A stretch of DNA of 64,000 bases from Chromatocurvus halotolerans (GCF_004340525.1 NZ_SLWX01000017.1:1-64000); one strand, 5' to 3'; positions 1 through 9,233 are shown, counted from the stretch's first letter. Notes: generated by a model not told the origin, from the letters alone. Made by a program: numbers and translations.

Positions 1-95
1 TCGGTCACGATAAAACGGAATGGGCGGTCACGATCACCCGGAACAGGCGGTCACGATGAAACGGAATGAGTGGTCACGTTGGTCCGGAATACGCA
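1..95. mobile_element. Terminal end of an IS21-family-like insertion sequence (element continues off the left edge)
   Basis: Four tandem imperfect 23-bp units beginning with GGTCACG and carrying a CGGAAT core end at a CA dinucleotide at about 94-95. Multiple terminal repeats and TG...CA ends are characteristic of IS21-family elements, where they bind the IstA transposase. No istA or istB coding sequence lies inside the window, so only the end is visible. Assignment is by repeat architecture only. Confidence 0.6.
2..93. repeat. Four tandem 23-bp imperfect repeats
   Basis: Units occupy 2-24, 25-47, 48-70 and 71-93. Units 1-3 share CGGTCACGAT at their start; unit 4 reads TGGTCACGTT. Each unit carries a CGGAA(T/C) core about 14 bases in. 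The strict 23-bp period argues for protein-binding repeats and against a coding sequence. Confidence 0.8.
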
Positions 96-1120
96 ACGGT
101 GCGAGGTGCAGCGCCGCCACTGCCTGCTATGGCGGAACACCAAACAAACCCAACCTAGAAGTACTTACCCTGACATCAGACACACCAGCGCGGCGAAGCG
201 CGTCATGAGCGGTGGCGAAGTTACCCGGCGATGCACCGATTCCGATTTGAGCAGAGTTGAGCTTTGTCGTGCGGCAAAATGTTGTAAAAAAAGCGCGGAA
301 ACTGCCGGCAAAGAAATGACCAATCCGAAATTTTCTTAGTCTCGCCGGGGCAGGCTGGACGTCGGCCGGGAAAAGAAGATGCGTAAAAAAATCAATAGGA
401 TAGGGGGTTTTCCCGTCGTTTCATGGGTGGGTTCTGCTGAATCTCACCGTTGCATGTAGTCCCACAATAACTGCTGTTTGACACACAGGCTGTGGATACT
501 TTCGTGATAAATCTCATATTTAACATAATATATATTATACGCACTTGTGGATAAGACAGCGGATTAGCCTGGAGCCTATGCCCATAGGGGAAATCATCAA
601 ACAGGTCTGCTGCGTCTATTCCCCGGTCAGGACCGTGCTGTCCTCAAGGCCGTATTCAGAGGCCGCGCAGGCGCTCGGAACTGCTGCAAACGTTATCGCG
701 CTGAGCGATGCTATCGCTGGGACGTGCAGCGCGCTGACCGATGTCGTTGCTGGCATCCATAATTCGAGTCTCCGCGGCTCCTCTGTCCCGTGCGGCGTTC
801 CCAGTGATGGATCTGGATCCCACGCGAAGGCAAGGCGATGCGCACGGCTCTCGCTATGAATGACCGGGCTCGGCAATTAAATGCTGCATCGAAGGGGTGC
901 TGGTTGCTCTTCGAGCAGTCGTCAACCAGCGCCGCCTGAGAACCTTGATGAGCTTTATAAAAAAGGTATTTAACAGAGGGTTGGCGATTATAGGTGATGT
1001 GCTATCTAGATAAGCCTTCGCCGGCCCATGACCTGCCGCTCCATCGTCGAGCTGCTGTCTGCGCCGTTAATAATAACAATATGTTAAATAGATAGCGTAA
1101 AGAATGAGCGCATCCTCCCG
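96..1120. other. Gene-free region of about 1 kb between the IS end and fisR
   Basis: No reading frame here has recognisable protein features; the open frames near 70-339, 545-859 and 616-876 resemble nothing I know. Base composition shifts to AT-rich around 500-545 and again at about 955-985 and 1065-1100. It probably represents insertion-associated or decayed sequence next to the IS end. Confidence 0.5.
491..554. other. DnaA-box-like 9-mers flanking an AT-rich stretch
   Basis: TGTGGATAC at 491-499 and TGTGGATAA at 546-554 match the reverse complement of the DnaA box TTATCCACA at 8 of 9 and 9 of 9 positions. Between them is an AT-rich segment (about 505-540). Neighbouring genes are not those of a gammaproteobacterial oriC, and no plasmid replication gene is present, so an origin function is not claimed. 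Confidence 0.3.
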
Positions 1121-2470
1121 CTAGCCCTTGGCCGCCAGTCTGCGATAAAGGCTTCTTACGCTGATCCCCGCGGCCTGTGCCACGGCATCCTTGTTGCCGG
1201 CAAACTGTCGCATCAGAAAATCGAGGTGCTGACTTTCGACTTCTTGAAGCGTCTTCACGCCAGCTCCGGAGTCCGGTGCCTGCTGTAGCGATGCGGCGCC
1301 GGATGCAACGGCGTCGGCCTGCAGCGCCTGGCCAGTAATTGCCCGCTCTACCACGCTGCGATCGATCACGTTCGAGTTGCCAATAATGGAGCAGCGGGTG
1401 ACGATGTTGCGCAGTTCCCGGACGTTTCCTGGGTAATCGTGGCTGCGCAAGCGCTGGATTGCCGATTCGGTGAAGTGCATGCCGATACCCTGCCCCGTCG
1501 CCCTCAGAAACGTGTTGGCCAGCAGCGGTATGTCTTCAGGTCGCTCCCGTAATGCGGGTACCCGTACCGGAAAAACATTGATGCGGTAGTACAGGTCCTG
1601 GCGAAAGCGTCCTTCCGCAACCATGCCGTCGAGGTCCTTGTGGGTGGCGCACACCAGACGAAAATCTGCGTGACGCACATCGGTGCTTCCCACTTGCCGA
1701 TAGGTGCCCGTTTCTATCAGGCGGAGCAGCTTTACCTGCAGCGGCAGTGGGACATCTCCGATTTCGTCCAGGAAAAGGGTACCGCCGTTGGCCGCTTCAA
1801 CCAGTCCTGCCTTGTGATAGTTGGCCCCGGTGAAGGCGCCGCGGACATGGCCGAAGAGCTCGCTTTCAAACAGGGTTTCCGTGAGGCCGGCACATTCCAG
1901 CGTGACCATCTGTGCCCGATGGCGAAGGCTGTTGCGATGCAGCGTGTGCGCTGCAAGCTCCTTCCCTGCCCCGGACTCGCCCGCCAGCAGCACTGCTACG
2001 TCCGAACGTGCAACCCGGGAAATCACGGAAAGCATGGCATTGAACGCCGGCGATTGTCCGGCCATATCCTGGCTGGCTGCCTGTTCGCCCGCCGTGGGCA
2101 GTGGCCGCAGCAGCTCAATGAAGAACGCCAGCTCTCCCGTTTCGTCCGCGATGGGGAGCATCTCGACATCGACATGCTCGCGCCCTTTCGGTGTTTCGTG
2201 AATATGAAGCACCCGCTCCCGCTCGCCCGAGGCGGTCGCGGCGGCCAGTGGGCAGGTCTCTCCCGCCTCGTCGCAGGGACGGTCGTAGCCATGGGAAACC
2301 GCATAGCAACGTGGCAGTGTGGCGGCGGTTTCGGGAAGCCCGAAAGCCTCGCGGTACAGGTCATTGGTCGCCAGGATCTCATAGTTGCGACTTACCAGAA
2401 TTGCCGGGCTCTCGTAGCCATCGAGCATTCGGGCATAAGTGGGATCTATGTCACTGGCAATCAGATTCAT
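1121..2470 (-). CDS. fisR: FisR-type sigma-54-dependent activator (polysulfide sensor)
   Basis: Enhancer-binding protein that should activate the divergent sulfur operon with RNA polymerase-sigma-54. An N-terminal PAS-like sensor domain covers about residues 10-125. An AAA+ domain follows, with Walker A GESGAGK (164-170), the sigma-54 contact motif GAFTGA (211-216) and a Walker [10 protein letters not shown] Fis-type helix-turn-helix ends the protein. The sensor domain has three cysteines, C55, C66 and C73, spaced 11 and 7 apart. This is exactly the spacing of C53/C64/C71 in Cupriavidus FisR, which react with sulfane sulfur. The start used is ATG at 2470; an in-frame TTG at 2500 would add ten residues, but neither has a good ribosome-binding site. 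The family call is secure; the ligand is inferred from the cysteines and the operon. Confidence 0.88.
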   Translation of the reverse strand: MNLIASDIDPTYARMLDGYESPAILVSRNYEILATNDLYREAFGLPETAATLPRCYAVSHGYDRPCDEAGETCPLAAATASGERERVLHIHETPKGREHVDVEMLPIADETGELAFFIELLRPLPTAGEQAASQDMAGQSPAFNAMLSVISRVARSDVAVLLAGESGAGKELAAHTLHRNSLRHRAQMVTLECAGLTETLFESELFGHVRGAFTGANYHKAGLVEAANGGTLFLDEIGDVPLPLQVKLLRLIETGTYRQVGSTDVRHADFRLVCATHKDLDGMVAEGRFRQDLYYRINVFPVRVPALRERPEDIPLLANTFLRATGQGIGMHFTESAIQRLRSHDYPGNVRELRNIVTRCSIIGNSNVIDRSVVERAITGQALQADAVASGAASLQQAPDSGAGVKTLQEVESQHLDFLMRQFAGNKDAVAQAAGISVRSLYRRLAAKG

Positions 2471-2627
2471 CTTGTCATTACTGGCAAGCGTGGCTGTCAA
2501 TTATGGCGGGAAACGCCGGGAGTCGCCACAATCGTGACCCACCAGCCCCCCGGACAGCCCCGGGGATTCTGAAATAACCAGCGATATTACAATGGGATAC
2601 GATCGATTACGGGCTTTCTTTTGTCCG

Positions 2628-2644
2628 CTGGCACAGAGGTTGCA
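2628..2644 (+). promoter_or_regulatory. Sigma-54 (-24/-12) promoter of the persulfide dioxygenase operon
   Basis: CTGGCAC, five bases, then TTGCA: an essentially perfect match to the sigma-54 consensus with correct GG-GC spacing. It lies 79 bp upstream of the chosen ATG of the dioxygenase gene and opposite a sigma-54 activator, leaving about 155 bp for enhancer sites upstream. Transcription should begin near 2654. Confidence 0.85.
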
Positions 2645-2722
2645 GGTGCTCACTATGAGCACTTTTGCATATGCAGCCCGTTGTTGAGATCGAGACATGA
2701 TGGCTGCCCACAGAGGAGACAG

Positions 2723-3664
2723 ATGTCCATGACTCAGACACACGCAAGCGCTACCGGGATTCCCGCCGTGATTCCCTTCTTTGATGAACCGACCAACACG
2801 CTCACCTATATCGTACGCGACCCGGGCAGCAAGCACTGTGCGCTGATCGATTCCGTGCTGGACCTCGATTACGCGTCAGGCACGATCAACTACGAGGGAG
2901 CGGACCGTGTTATCGCCTACGTCCGTGAACACCAGCTGACACTGGACTGGATTCTCGAGACCCACGTTCACGCGGACCACCTCTCCGCCGCACCCTATGT
3001 CAAGCAGGAACTCGGTGGACGCATCGCGATCGGCAACCACATCTGCACAGTACAGGAGACTTTTGGCAATATTTTTGATGCGGGGCCAGGTTTTCGGGAT
3101 GACGGTTCCCAGTTCGATGTGCTGCTCGCTGAAGGTGATGCGATCGAGATTGGGGGGGTTACCGGGTATGCCATGCACACGCCTGGACACACGCCGGCCT
3201 GCATGAGCTATGTGATCGGTGATGCGGTTTTTGTCGGCGATACCCTCTTCATGCCTGACTACGGGACCGCGCGCTGCGATTTCCCGGGGGGTGATGCCGG
3301 GACGCTGTATCGCTCCATCAAGCGCATACTGGCGCTACCCCCGGAAACGCGCATCTTTGTCTGCCATGACTACCTGCCCAACGGGCGCGAGCTGGAATTC
3401 GAGACAACGGTGGCGGCAGAGCGGGAGAGCAATATCCACGTCAGGGATGGGATAAGCGAGGCAGAGTTTGTCGACATGCGGGAAAAACGCGATGCGACAC
3501 TTGGCATGCCAAAGCTCATACTGCCGTCATTGCAGGTCAACATGCGAGCGGGGCATATGCCGCCACCGGAGACGGATGGTCGGTTTTTCCTTAAAGTACC
3601 GCTGAATGCCTTCGGCGGTCCGGCACTGTCCAGGCTCGCCCCGGATCAGGAGACAGGCGTATGA
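2723..3664 (+). CDS. Persulfide dioxygenase-like MBL-fold protein (Blh/ETHE1 family)
   Basis: Predicted non-haem iron dioxygenase oxidising glutathione persulfide to sulfite. The 313-residue metallo-beta-lactamase fold carries T-H-V-H-A-D-H (H81, H83, D85, H86), HTPGH (H156), VGDTLF (D173) and CHDY (H215). By analogy with ETHE1, iron ligands would be H81, H156 and D173. The start at 2723 has GAGGAG 4-9 bases upstream; a longer frame beginning at 2621 would run through the sigma-54 promoter and is rejected. It is first of three genes with 4-bp ATGA overlaps. A paralogue with the same motifs lies at 61862-62746. The Blh-type family call is firm; substrate is inferred from the family and the SQR-like partner. 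Confidence 0.88.
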   Translation: MSMTQTHASATGIPAVIPFFDEPTNTLTYIVRDPGSKHCALIDSVLDLDYASGTINYEGADRVIAYVREHQLTLDWILETHVHADHLSAAPYVKQELGGRIAIGNHICTVQETFGNIFDAGPGFRDDGSQFDVLLAEGDAIEIGGVTGYAMHTPGHTPACMSYVIGDAVFVGDTLFMPDYGTARCDFPGGDAGTLYRSIKRILALPPETRIFVCHDYLPNGRELEFETTVAAERESNIHVRDGISEAEFVDMREKRDATLGMPKLILPSLQVNMRAGHMPPPETDGRFFLKVPLNAFGGPALSRLAPDQETGV

Positions 3665-5358
3665 GCATGAACGTTATCAAGGTCAGTGACGAGTTTTCCG
3701 TATCCCCGCAAATCCAGCTGCAGGACATCGAGACACTGGCGTCCATGGGCGTCAAATCACTGCTGTGCAGTCGACCCGACGGGGAGGCCAACGACCAGCC
3801 CACCTTCGCCGAGGTCGAGTCGGCGGCACGCAGGTTCGGTCTTGAGGTGGCGCACGTGCCGGTCATTTCCGGCAAGGTCAACGAGGAGAATGTGGATGAA
3901 TTCCTGTCGGCGTTCGAAGCGCTCGACAAGCCCGTGCATGCATTCTGCCGGACCGGAACGCGCTCCATGACCCTCTGGAGTCTCTATCAGCGACGTCTTG
4001 GCGTTAGCGACGAGGTGCTGCTCTCGCGTGCCCGTGACCATGGCTTTGACCTTGCCGAAGCTCTGGGTATTGCCGTAGATGCGCCATCGGCCGAGGGTGT
4101 CGGTCGACGCAGGGATCATTTCGATGTGGTCATCGTGGGAGCCGGCGCCGCAGGGATTTCTGTCGCCTCCAGTCTGCGTGCCCGAACCCAGGACCTGTCC
4201 ATTGCCATTATCGACCCCGCGCAGGTGCACTACTACCAGCCGGGCTGGACGCTGGTCGGCGCCGGGGTGTTCACCCAGGAGGAAACCGTCAAGACCACGG
4301 CATCGCTGATTCCCCATGGCGTCACCTGGATACAGGCTGCAGTGGGGAACTTCGAGCCGGAGGAGAACCGGGTTCTGCTCGAGGATGCCCGTCCTATTTA
4401 CTACGACCGCCTGGTTGCCGCACCGGGAATCAAGCTCGACTGGAACGGCATTGACGGACTGGTGGAAACCCTGGGGCAGAACGGTGTCACCTCCAATTAC
4501 CGCTTTGATCTGGCGCCCTATACCTGGGAGCTGGTGAGTTCACTGCGCCGCGGTCGTGCAGTGTTCACGCAGCCGCCGATGCCGATCAAGTGCGCCGGCG
4601 CACCGCAGAAGGCGCTTTATCTGTCCGCGGACCACTGGAAGCGCAGCGGTGCGCTGCAGGATATGGAAATCGCCTTCTATAATGCTGGCCAGGTTCTTTT
4701 CGGGGTGAAGGAATACGTACCGGCCCTGATGGAATATATGGAAGCCTACAACGCAGAGCTTAACTTTGGCTTCCGCCTTGTCCGCGTTGACGGGCCCGGG
4801 CGCACGGCCTGGTTTGAAACAACGAACGACGCGGGCGAGACCGTAGAGGTATGCACCGAGTTTGATATGCTGCACGTCTGCCCCCCCCAGGTTGCCCCCG
4901 ACGTGGTGCGTGAGAGTCCGCTAGCCGATGCGGCGGGCTGGATCGATGTCGATCAGAACACGCTGCAGCATAAAACCTACGAAAACGTCTGGGGCGTGGG
5001 CGATGCCATGAATGCCCCGAACGCAAAGACCGCCGCCGCAGCGCGAATGCAGGCGCCAATTGTTGCCAACAACCTGCTGCAGCACGCCGGCTTTGCGGCG
5101 GGTGTCTCTCACTACAATGGCTACGGGTCCTGTCCGTTGACCGTTGAGCGTGGCAAGATAGTGCTCGCGGAATTCGGCTACGGCGGCAAGTTGCTGCCCA
5201 GTTTTCCGCGCTGGATCATCAACGGGCAGAGACCGTCTCGGATGGCGTGGCTGCTGAAGGAGCGGATCCTGCCGCCGGTCTACTGGAAAGCCATGCTGAA
5301 AGGACGGGAATGGATGGTAAACCCAGAGCGAAGCAAGCCGGTCTCCTCTGACGCATGA
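3661..5358 (+). CDS. Rhodanese-like DUF442 domain fused to SQR-like FAD oxidoreductase
   Basis: A 565-residue two-domain protein. Residues 1-135 form a DUF442/phosphatase-rhodanese fold with loop CRTGTR (C96 to R101), the six-residue length of rhodaneses rather than the longer PTP loop. Residues 154-530 are a two-dinucleotide-fold flavoprotein with GAGAAG (160-165) and a C-terminal FAD motif GVGDAM (445-450). The cysteines C311 (KCAGAPQKA) and C407 (HVCPPQ) occupy positions expected for the redox pair of type II sulfide:quinone oxidoreductases. It probably oxidises sulfide to sulfane sulfur and hands it to a thiol for the dioxygenase encoded just upstream. Its start overlaps that gene by 4 bp, and its stop overlaps the SulP gene. 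Quinone coupling is inferred. Confidence 0.85.
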   Translation: MSMNVIKVSDEFSVSPQIQLQDIETLASMGVKSLLCSRPDGEANDQPTFAEVESAARRFGLEVAHVPVISGKVNEENVDEFLSAFEALDKPVHAFCRTGTRSMTLWSLYQRRLGVSDEVLLSRARDHGFDLAEALGIAVDAPSAEGVGRRRDHFDVVIVGAGAAGISVASSLRARTQDLSIAIIDPAQVHYYQPGWTLVGAGVFTQEETVKTTASLIPHGVTWIQAAVGNFEPEENRVLLEDARPIYYDRLVAAPGIKLDWNGIDGLVETLGQNGVTSNYRFDLAPYTWELVSSLRRGRAVFTQPPMPIKCAGAPQKALYLSADHWKRSGALQDMEIAFYNAGQVLFGVKEYVPALMEYMEAYNAELNFGFRLVRVDGPGRTAWFETTNDAGETVEVCTEFDMLHVCPPQVAPDVVRESPLADAAGWIDVDQNTLQHKTYENVWGVGDAMNAPNAKTAAAARMQAPIVANNLLQHAGFAAGVSHYNGYGSCPLTVERGKIVLAEFGYGGKLLPSFPRWIINGQRPSRMAWLLKERILPPVYWKAMLKGREWMVNPERSKPVSSDA

Positions 5359-7088
5359 AGCTCAATCCCGGGCGGTGGCTGCCGCCAATGGAATGGCTTC
5401 GCAGCTATCACCGCGGGATGGCCGCGAACGACCTGCTGGCTGCTGTCATCGTTACGGTGATGCTGATACCGCAGTCACTGGCCTACGCCCTGCTCGCCGG
5501 CCTGCCGGCGGAGATGGGCCTGTATGCCAGCATCCTGCCGCTGGTGCTCTACGCCATCTTCGGAACCAGTCGCACCCTTTCGGTGGGCCCCGTGGCGGTC
5601 ATCTCGCTGATGACGGCCACCGCGGTCGGAAAGGTGGCTGCCGGCGGTAGTGCCGATTACGCCAGCGCGGCAGTTGCCATGGCGATGATATCCGGACTCA
5701 TGCTGATCGGCATGGGGCTACTCCGTTTCGGCGAACTGGCCAACCTGCTTTCCCACTCCGTGGTCAGTGGCTTCATCACGGCATCGGGGATCATCATCGC
5801 GGTCAGCCAGATCCGGCACATTGCCGGCATCTCCGGACACGGTGACAACCTCCCTGCCCTGTTCGGCAGTATGCTGGGCGAACTTTCAGGGTTCAGTCTG
5901 CCCACGCTTCTGGTCGGTGTGGGCGCCCTGCTGGTATTACTGTGGATACGGCGGGATCTCGCCAGGCTTCTGCAGGCCGTCGGCGTTCCGGCGGCGGTCG
6001 CTGACATCTTTGCCAAGGCGGGGCCCGTTCTGGTGATCGCCGTCACCACCTGGATCAGCTATAGCGCCGGCCTGGAGGCGCAGGGTGTTGCCGTGGTCGG
6101 CGTTGTACCGAGCGGCCTGCCCGCGTTCAGCACGCCGGTATTCAGTGTGGCGCTGTGGTCGGAGCTGGCGGTGTCGGCATTGCTGATCAGCCTGATCGGG
6201 TTTGTCGAATCGGTGTCTGTGGGCAAGACCCTGGGCGCGAAACGCCGGCAGAATATCAACCCCAATCAGGAGTTGGTGGCGCTGGGTGCGGCAAACGTAG
6301 CGTCCTCCCTGTCTTCAGGATTTCCGGTAACGGGTGGGTTCTCCCGCTCTGTAGTGAATTTTGACGCGGGCGCGCAGACCCAGATGGCCGGTGTCATGGC
6401 AGCACTTGGCATTGCCCTGGCCACGCTGTTTCTGACGCCGGTTCTGTATTACCTGCCGCAGGCAACCCTTGCGGCCACCATTATCGTCGCGGTGACCTCG
6501 CTCATTGATGTTGCGCTGCTGCGTCGCGCCTGGCGGTACTCTCGGCGCGACTTTATCGCGGTGACCGTGACGATCGCCGCGACGCTGGCTCTTGGCGTGG
6601 AGCTTGGTGTCCTCGCCGGCATTGTGGTGTCGGTAGCGCTGCACCTGCACAAGACCACGCGTCCGCATATCGCCATTGTTGGAGAGGTTCCCGGCACGGA
6701 GCATTTCCGCAACGTCATGCGCCACGATGTCATTACTTACCCCTCCATCGTGTCGATACGCGTTGACGAGAGCCTGTATTTTGCCAATGCCAGCTATCTG
6801 GAAAACACGGTCTACGCCATCGTGGCTGGTCGGCAGGACCTTCGGCATATCATTCTGCAGTGCACCGCCGTAAACGAGATAGACCTGAGTGCGCTGGAAA
6901 CCCTGGAGCAGATTGATCACCGCCTCCGCGAGCAGGGTATTGCCCTGCATCTGAGCGAAGTGAAGGGACCTGTCATGGACGCGCTGCGTCGCACGGACTT
7001 CATCGATTCCCTCAGCGGCCAGGTTTACCTGTCACAGCACCAGGCCGTGGAATCGCTGCGTCCGCTCGGGGGGGTGGCGGTGGAGTAA
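5355..7088 (+). CDS. SulP-family anion transporter with STAS domain
   Basis: A 577-residue membrane protein with the SulP signature after the first helices (VTVMLIPQSLAYALLAGLP, then GTSRTLSVGPVAVISLMTA), many hydrophobic segments up to about residue 430, and a cytoplasmic STAS domain at about 455-560. The family moves sulfate, bicarbonate and related anions. As the last gene of a sulfide-oxidation operon (4-bp overlap with the SQR-like gene), it may move sulfite, sulfate or thiosulfate, but substrate and direction cannot be read from sequence. It ends one base before the convergent sohB stop, with no obvious terminator. Confidence 0.9.
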   Translation: MKLNPGRWLPPMEWLRSYHRGMAANDLLAAVIVTVMLIPQSLAYALLAGLPAEMGLYASILPLVLYAIFGTSRTLSVGPVAVISLMTATAVGKVAAGGSADYASAAVAMAMISGLMLIGMGLLRFGELANLLSHSVVSGFITASGIIIAVSQIRHIAGISGHGDNLPALFGSMLGELSGFSLPTLLVGVGALLVLLWIRRDLARLLQAVGVPAAVADIFAKAGPVLVIAVTTWISYSAGLEAQGVAVVGVVPSGLPAFSTPVFSVALWSELAVSALLISLIGFVESVSVGKTLGAKRRQNINPNQELVALGAANVASSLSSGFPVTGGFSRSVVNFDAGAQTQMAGVMAALGIALATLFLTPVLYYLPQATLAATIIVAVTSLIDVALLRRAWRYSRRDFIAVTVTIAATLALGVELGVLAGIVVSVALHLHKTTRPHIAIVGEVPGTEHFRNVMRHDVITYPSIVSIRVDESLYFANASYLENTVYAIVAGRQDLRHIILQCTAVNEIDLSALETLEQIDHRLREQGIALHLSEVKGPVMDALRRTDFIDSLSGQVYLSQHQAVESLRPLGGVAVE

Positions 7089-8174
7089 TCAGTGCAAACG
7101 GCGGGAGACGCCGTACTGCCAAAGCCGCAGCAGACTGCGCTCCACGGCTGACCCGGCAGCCATGCCAAGTTTCTCCTGCCAGTTGCGCTTGCGAACAAAG
7201 CGGATCTCGAAAACGTCACTGCCCTCAAGCCGCGCCTGTATCGTGGCATCTGACGTCGCCAGCTCATCGACCAGGCCCTCGTCAAGGGCCTGCTGTCCGT
7301 ACCAGATCTCGCCGGTGGCCACGCGGTCGATATCCAGTGCCGGACGGTTGTCCTTCACGAAATGCTTGAACAGCGCGTGGGTCTCTTCCAGTTCCTCAAC
7401 GAATTTTTCCCGGCCCTTGTCGGTGTTTTCACCGAACAGCGTCAGCGTGCGCTTGTATTCTCCGGCGGTGAGTAACTCAAAATCGATATCGTTCTTTTTC
7501 AGCAAGCGATGAAAGTTCGGCAGCTGCGCAAGAACGCCGATGGAGCCGATAACGGCGAATGGCGCTGCGATGATGCGATCGGCAACGCAGGCCATCATGT
7601 AGCCGCCACTGGCAGCGACCTTGTCCACGCAGACTGTCAGGGGAGTCCCGGCGTCACGGATACGACGCAGCTGGCTGGCAGCCAGGCCATAACCATGCAC
7701 GACACCGCCGGGGCTCTCCAGACGCACCAGGACCTCATCCCCCTTCTTGAGTTGTGGCACGATGGCCGATATTTCCTCTCTCAGGTTGTCCGTGGCAGAG
7801 GCGTGGATATCGCCGTCGAAGTCGAGTACGAAGAGCACCGGGCGTTCGCGCTGGGGCTCATCCGCCGGCGACTCCTGACCACTGCCCCCTTTTTTTGCCT
7901 TCAGCGCCTTCTTGCGTTGTTTGACCTTCACTTTTTCGGCTTTTTTTCGGGCCTTGGTGGCAGCTTTCCAGGTCTGTGGGTCGTTGATGGCGTGGTTGAG
8001 CGTGTCGCTGACATGTTCGGCGCGCTGGTTGATCCGGGTTATCTCGATATGACCATCATGGTCGCCGCGCTGCCGCTGCGAAATGGCCACGAGACCCAGC
8101 GCCAGTAAGAGAATGAGGACAAGGAGTGTGACAGCCTGCGCCGCGAACAATCCCAATTCGGATAAAAACTCCAT
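7089..8174 (-). CDS. sohB: SohB, inner-membrane S49 family peptidase
   Basis: 361 residues: one N-terminal transmembrane helix (about 8-30), a highly charged Lys/Arg-rich linker (about 60-95) and an S49 (SppA-like) serine-lysine protease domain. The nucleophile region reads VAASGGYMMACVAD, and the upstream VRLESPGGVVHGYG segment is typical of the family. It should act on the periplasmic side on membrane or exported peptides. It lies just downstream of nudC on the same strand, 37 bp apart, and converges on the SulP gene. Confidence 0.9.
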   Translation of the reverse strand: MEFLSELGLFAAQAVTLLVLILLLALGLVAISQRQRGDHDGHIEITRINQRAEHVSDTLNHAINDPQTWKAATKARKKAEKVKVKQRKKALKAKKGGSGQESPADEPQRERPVLFVLDFDGDIHASATDNLREEISAIVPQLKKGDEVLVRLESPGGVVHGYGLAASQLRRIRDAGTPLTVCVDKVAASGGYMMACVADRIIAAPFAVIGSIGVLAQLPNFHRLLKKNDIDFELLTAGEYKRTLTLFGENTDKGREKFVEELEETHALFKHFVKDNRPALDIDRVATGEIWYGQQALDEGLVDELATSDATIQARLEGSDVFEIRFVRKRNWQEKLGMAAGSAVERSLLRLWQYGVSRRLH

Positions 8175-8211
8175 GCAATGAGCTCCTGCCGCAAGGGCAT
8201 TAAGACGGTGC

Positions 8212-9030
8212 TTACCGGGTTGATACTCGGGTAACGTGGTAACGAATCAATTGCCCCGCAATGGAGGTTTCCGGCGGGACAGGCGGCAAATCACTATAAT
8301 GATACCAGTCTGCCTCGGCGATTTCCCGCGGATCACAGCATATATCGCCGCTTCGGTAGTCGGCGAAGTAGCCAAGCATCAGCTGACTGGGGAACGGCCA
8401 GGACTGGGAGTCGAAGTAGCGAATATCGTCGACGTCGATGCCCACTTCCTCCCTGACCTCGCGCCGCAGACACTGCTCTGCACTCTCCCCGGCTTCAATA
8501 AACCCGGCCAGAGTACTGTACATGGGACGTCGAAACCGGGTGTGCCGCGCGAGGAGAAGATACTCGCCGCGCGTGACCAGGACAATAATGCAGGGCGAGA
8601 TGCGCGGGTAAACCGACATTTCACACCGCTGACACCGCATGGCACGCTCGGCGGGCAGGATCTCGGTAGGATTGCCGCAGCGTCCGCAGTACTGATGGTC
8701 GCGCTCCCACTCAAGCAGCTGCAGTGCGCGTCCGGCAAGGGCGAACAGGGCATCATCGACGCGCCCGAGCAGCTCATACAGCGTGCCTACCTGATGGCGC
8801 AGCGGATCGACTTCCTGCAGATCGTCGATTTCCAGCGCGAAACAGGGCTGATTCTGCCAGTGGCCAATGAATTGTTCACGCCGGATCTGCCAGCCATTGG
8901 CGGTGAGGTCGGCGTCAGTGAGCACGCAGGGTTGCCGGGATCGCATGTCGCTGATCAGCTTGCCGCCCTGAAAAACCACGTGCAAAGCGTTGTGCCTGGA
9001 ATCGGGTGGTTGCTTGTCGAGGTCGAACAT
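8212..9030 (-). CDS. nudC: NudC, NAD(+) diphosphatase / RNA deNADding Nudix hydrolase
   Basis: 272 residues with the zinc ribbon C-x2-C ... C-x2-C (YCGRCG, then CQRCE). The Nudix box follows (GFIEAGES...REVREEVGI), and then the NADH-pyrophosphatase signature SQSWPFPSQLM. The family cleaves NAD(H) and removes NAD caps from RNA. Probably cotranscribed with sohB. Confidence 0.93.
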   Translation of the reverse strand: MFDLDKQPPDSRHNALHVVFQGGKLISDMRSRQPCVLTDADLTANGWQIRREQFIGHWQNQPCFALEIDDLQEVDPLRHQVGTLYELLGRVDDALFALAGRALQLLEWERDHQYCGRCGNPTEILPAERAMRCQRCEMSVYPRISPCIIVLVTRGEYLLLARHTRFRRPMYSTLAGFIEAGESAEQCLRREVREEVGIDVDDIRYFDSQSWPFPSQLMLGYFADYRSGDICCDPREIAEADWYHYSDLPPVPPETSIAGQLIRYHVTRVSTR

Positions 9031-9233
9031 ATCTCTGTTACGAGCCTTTCATCTGACGGACCGGACATGGTAGGTGCGCGGCCCCCGGCGGGCAAGCCGC
9101 AGCCGCCAACGCGCCCCTATCATGCTTTTTTCTTCCACATATGATCGGGTAGGTGCTGGACCTGCGTATGGCACTGCGTGTAATCTCCCCAACCTTCCAA
9201 TAACAGGCACGACGGACGGAACCTCAAATTGCC

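Noticed and set aside
491-554. Chromosomal oriC
   Set aside because: Only two DnaA-box-like sites and none of the usual origin neighbours (dnaA, gidA, rpmH).
545-876. Overlapping open frames on both strands in the gene-free region
   Set aside because: No conserved motifs, no ribosome-binding site, and low-complexity Ala/Ser content.
1640-2572. 310-codon plus-strand open frame
   Set aside because: Lies antisense across the fisR coding region and has no recognisable protein features; a GC-rich shadow frame.
2621-2722. N-terminal extension of the first persulfide dioxygenase
   Set aside because: It would include the sigma-54 promoter and expected transcription start; ATG 2723 has the ribosome-binding site.
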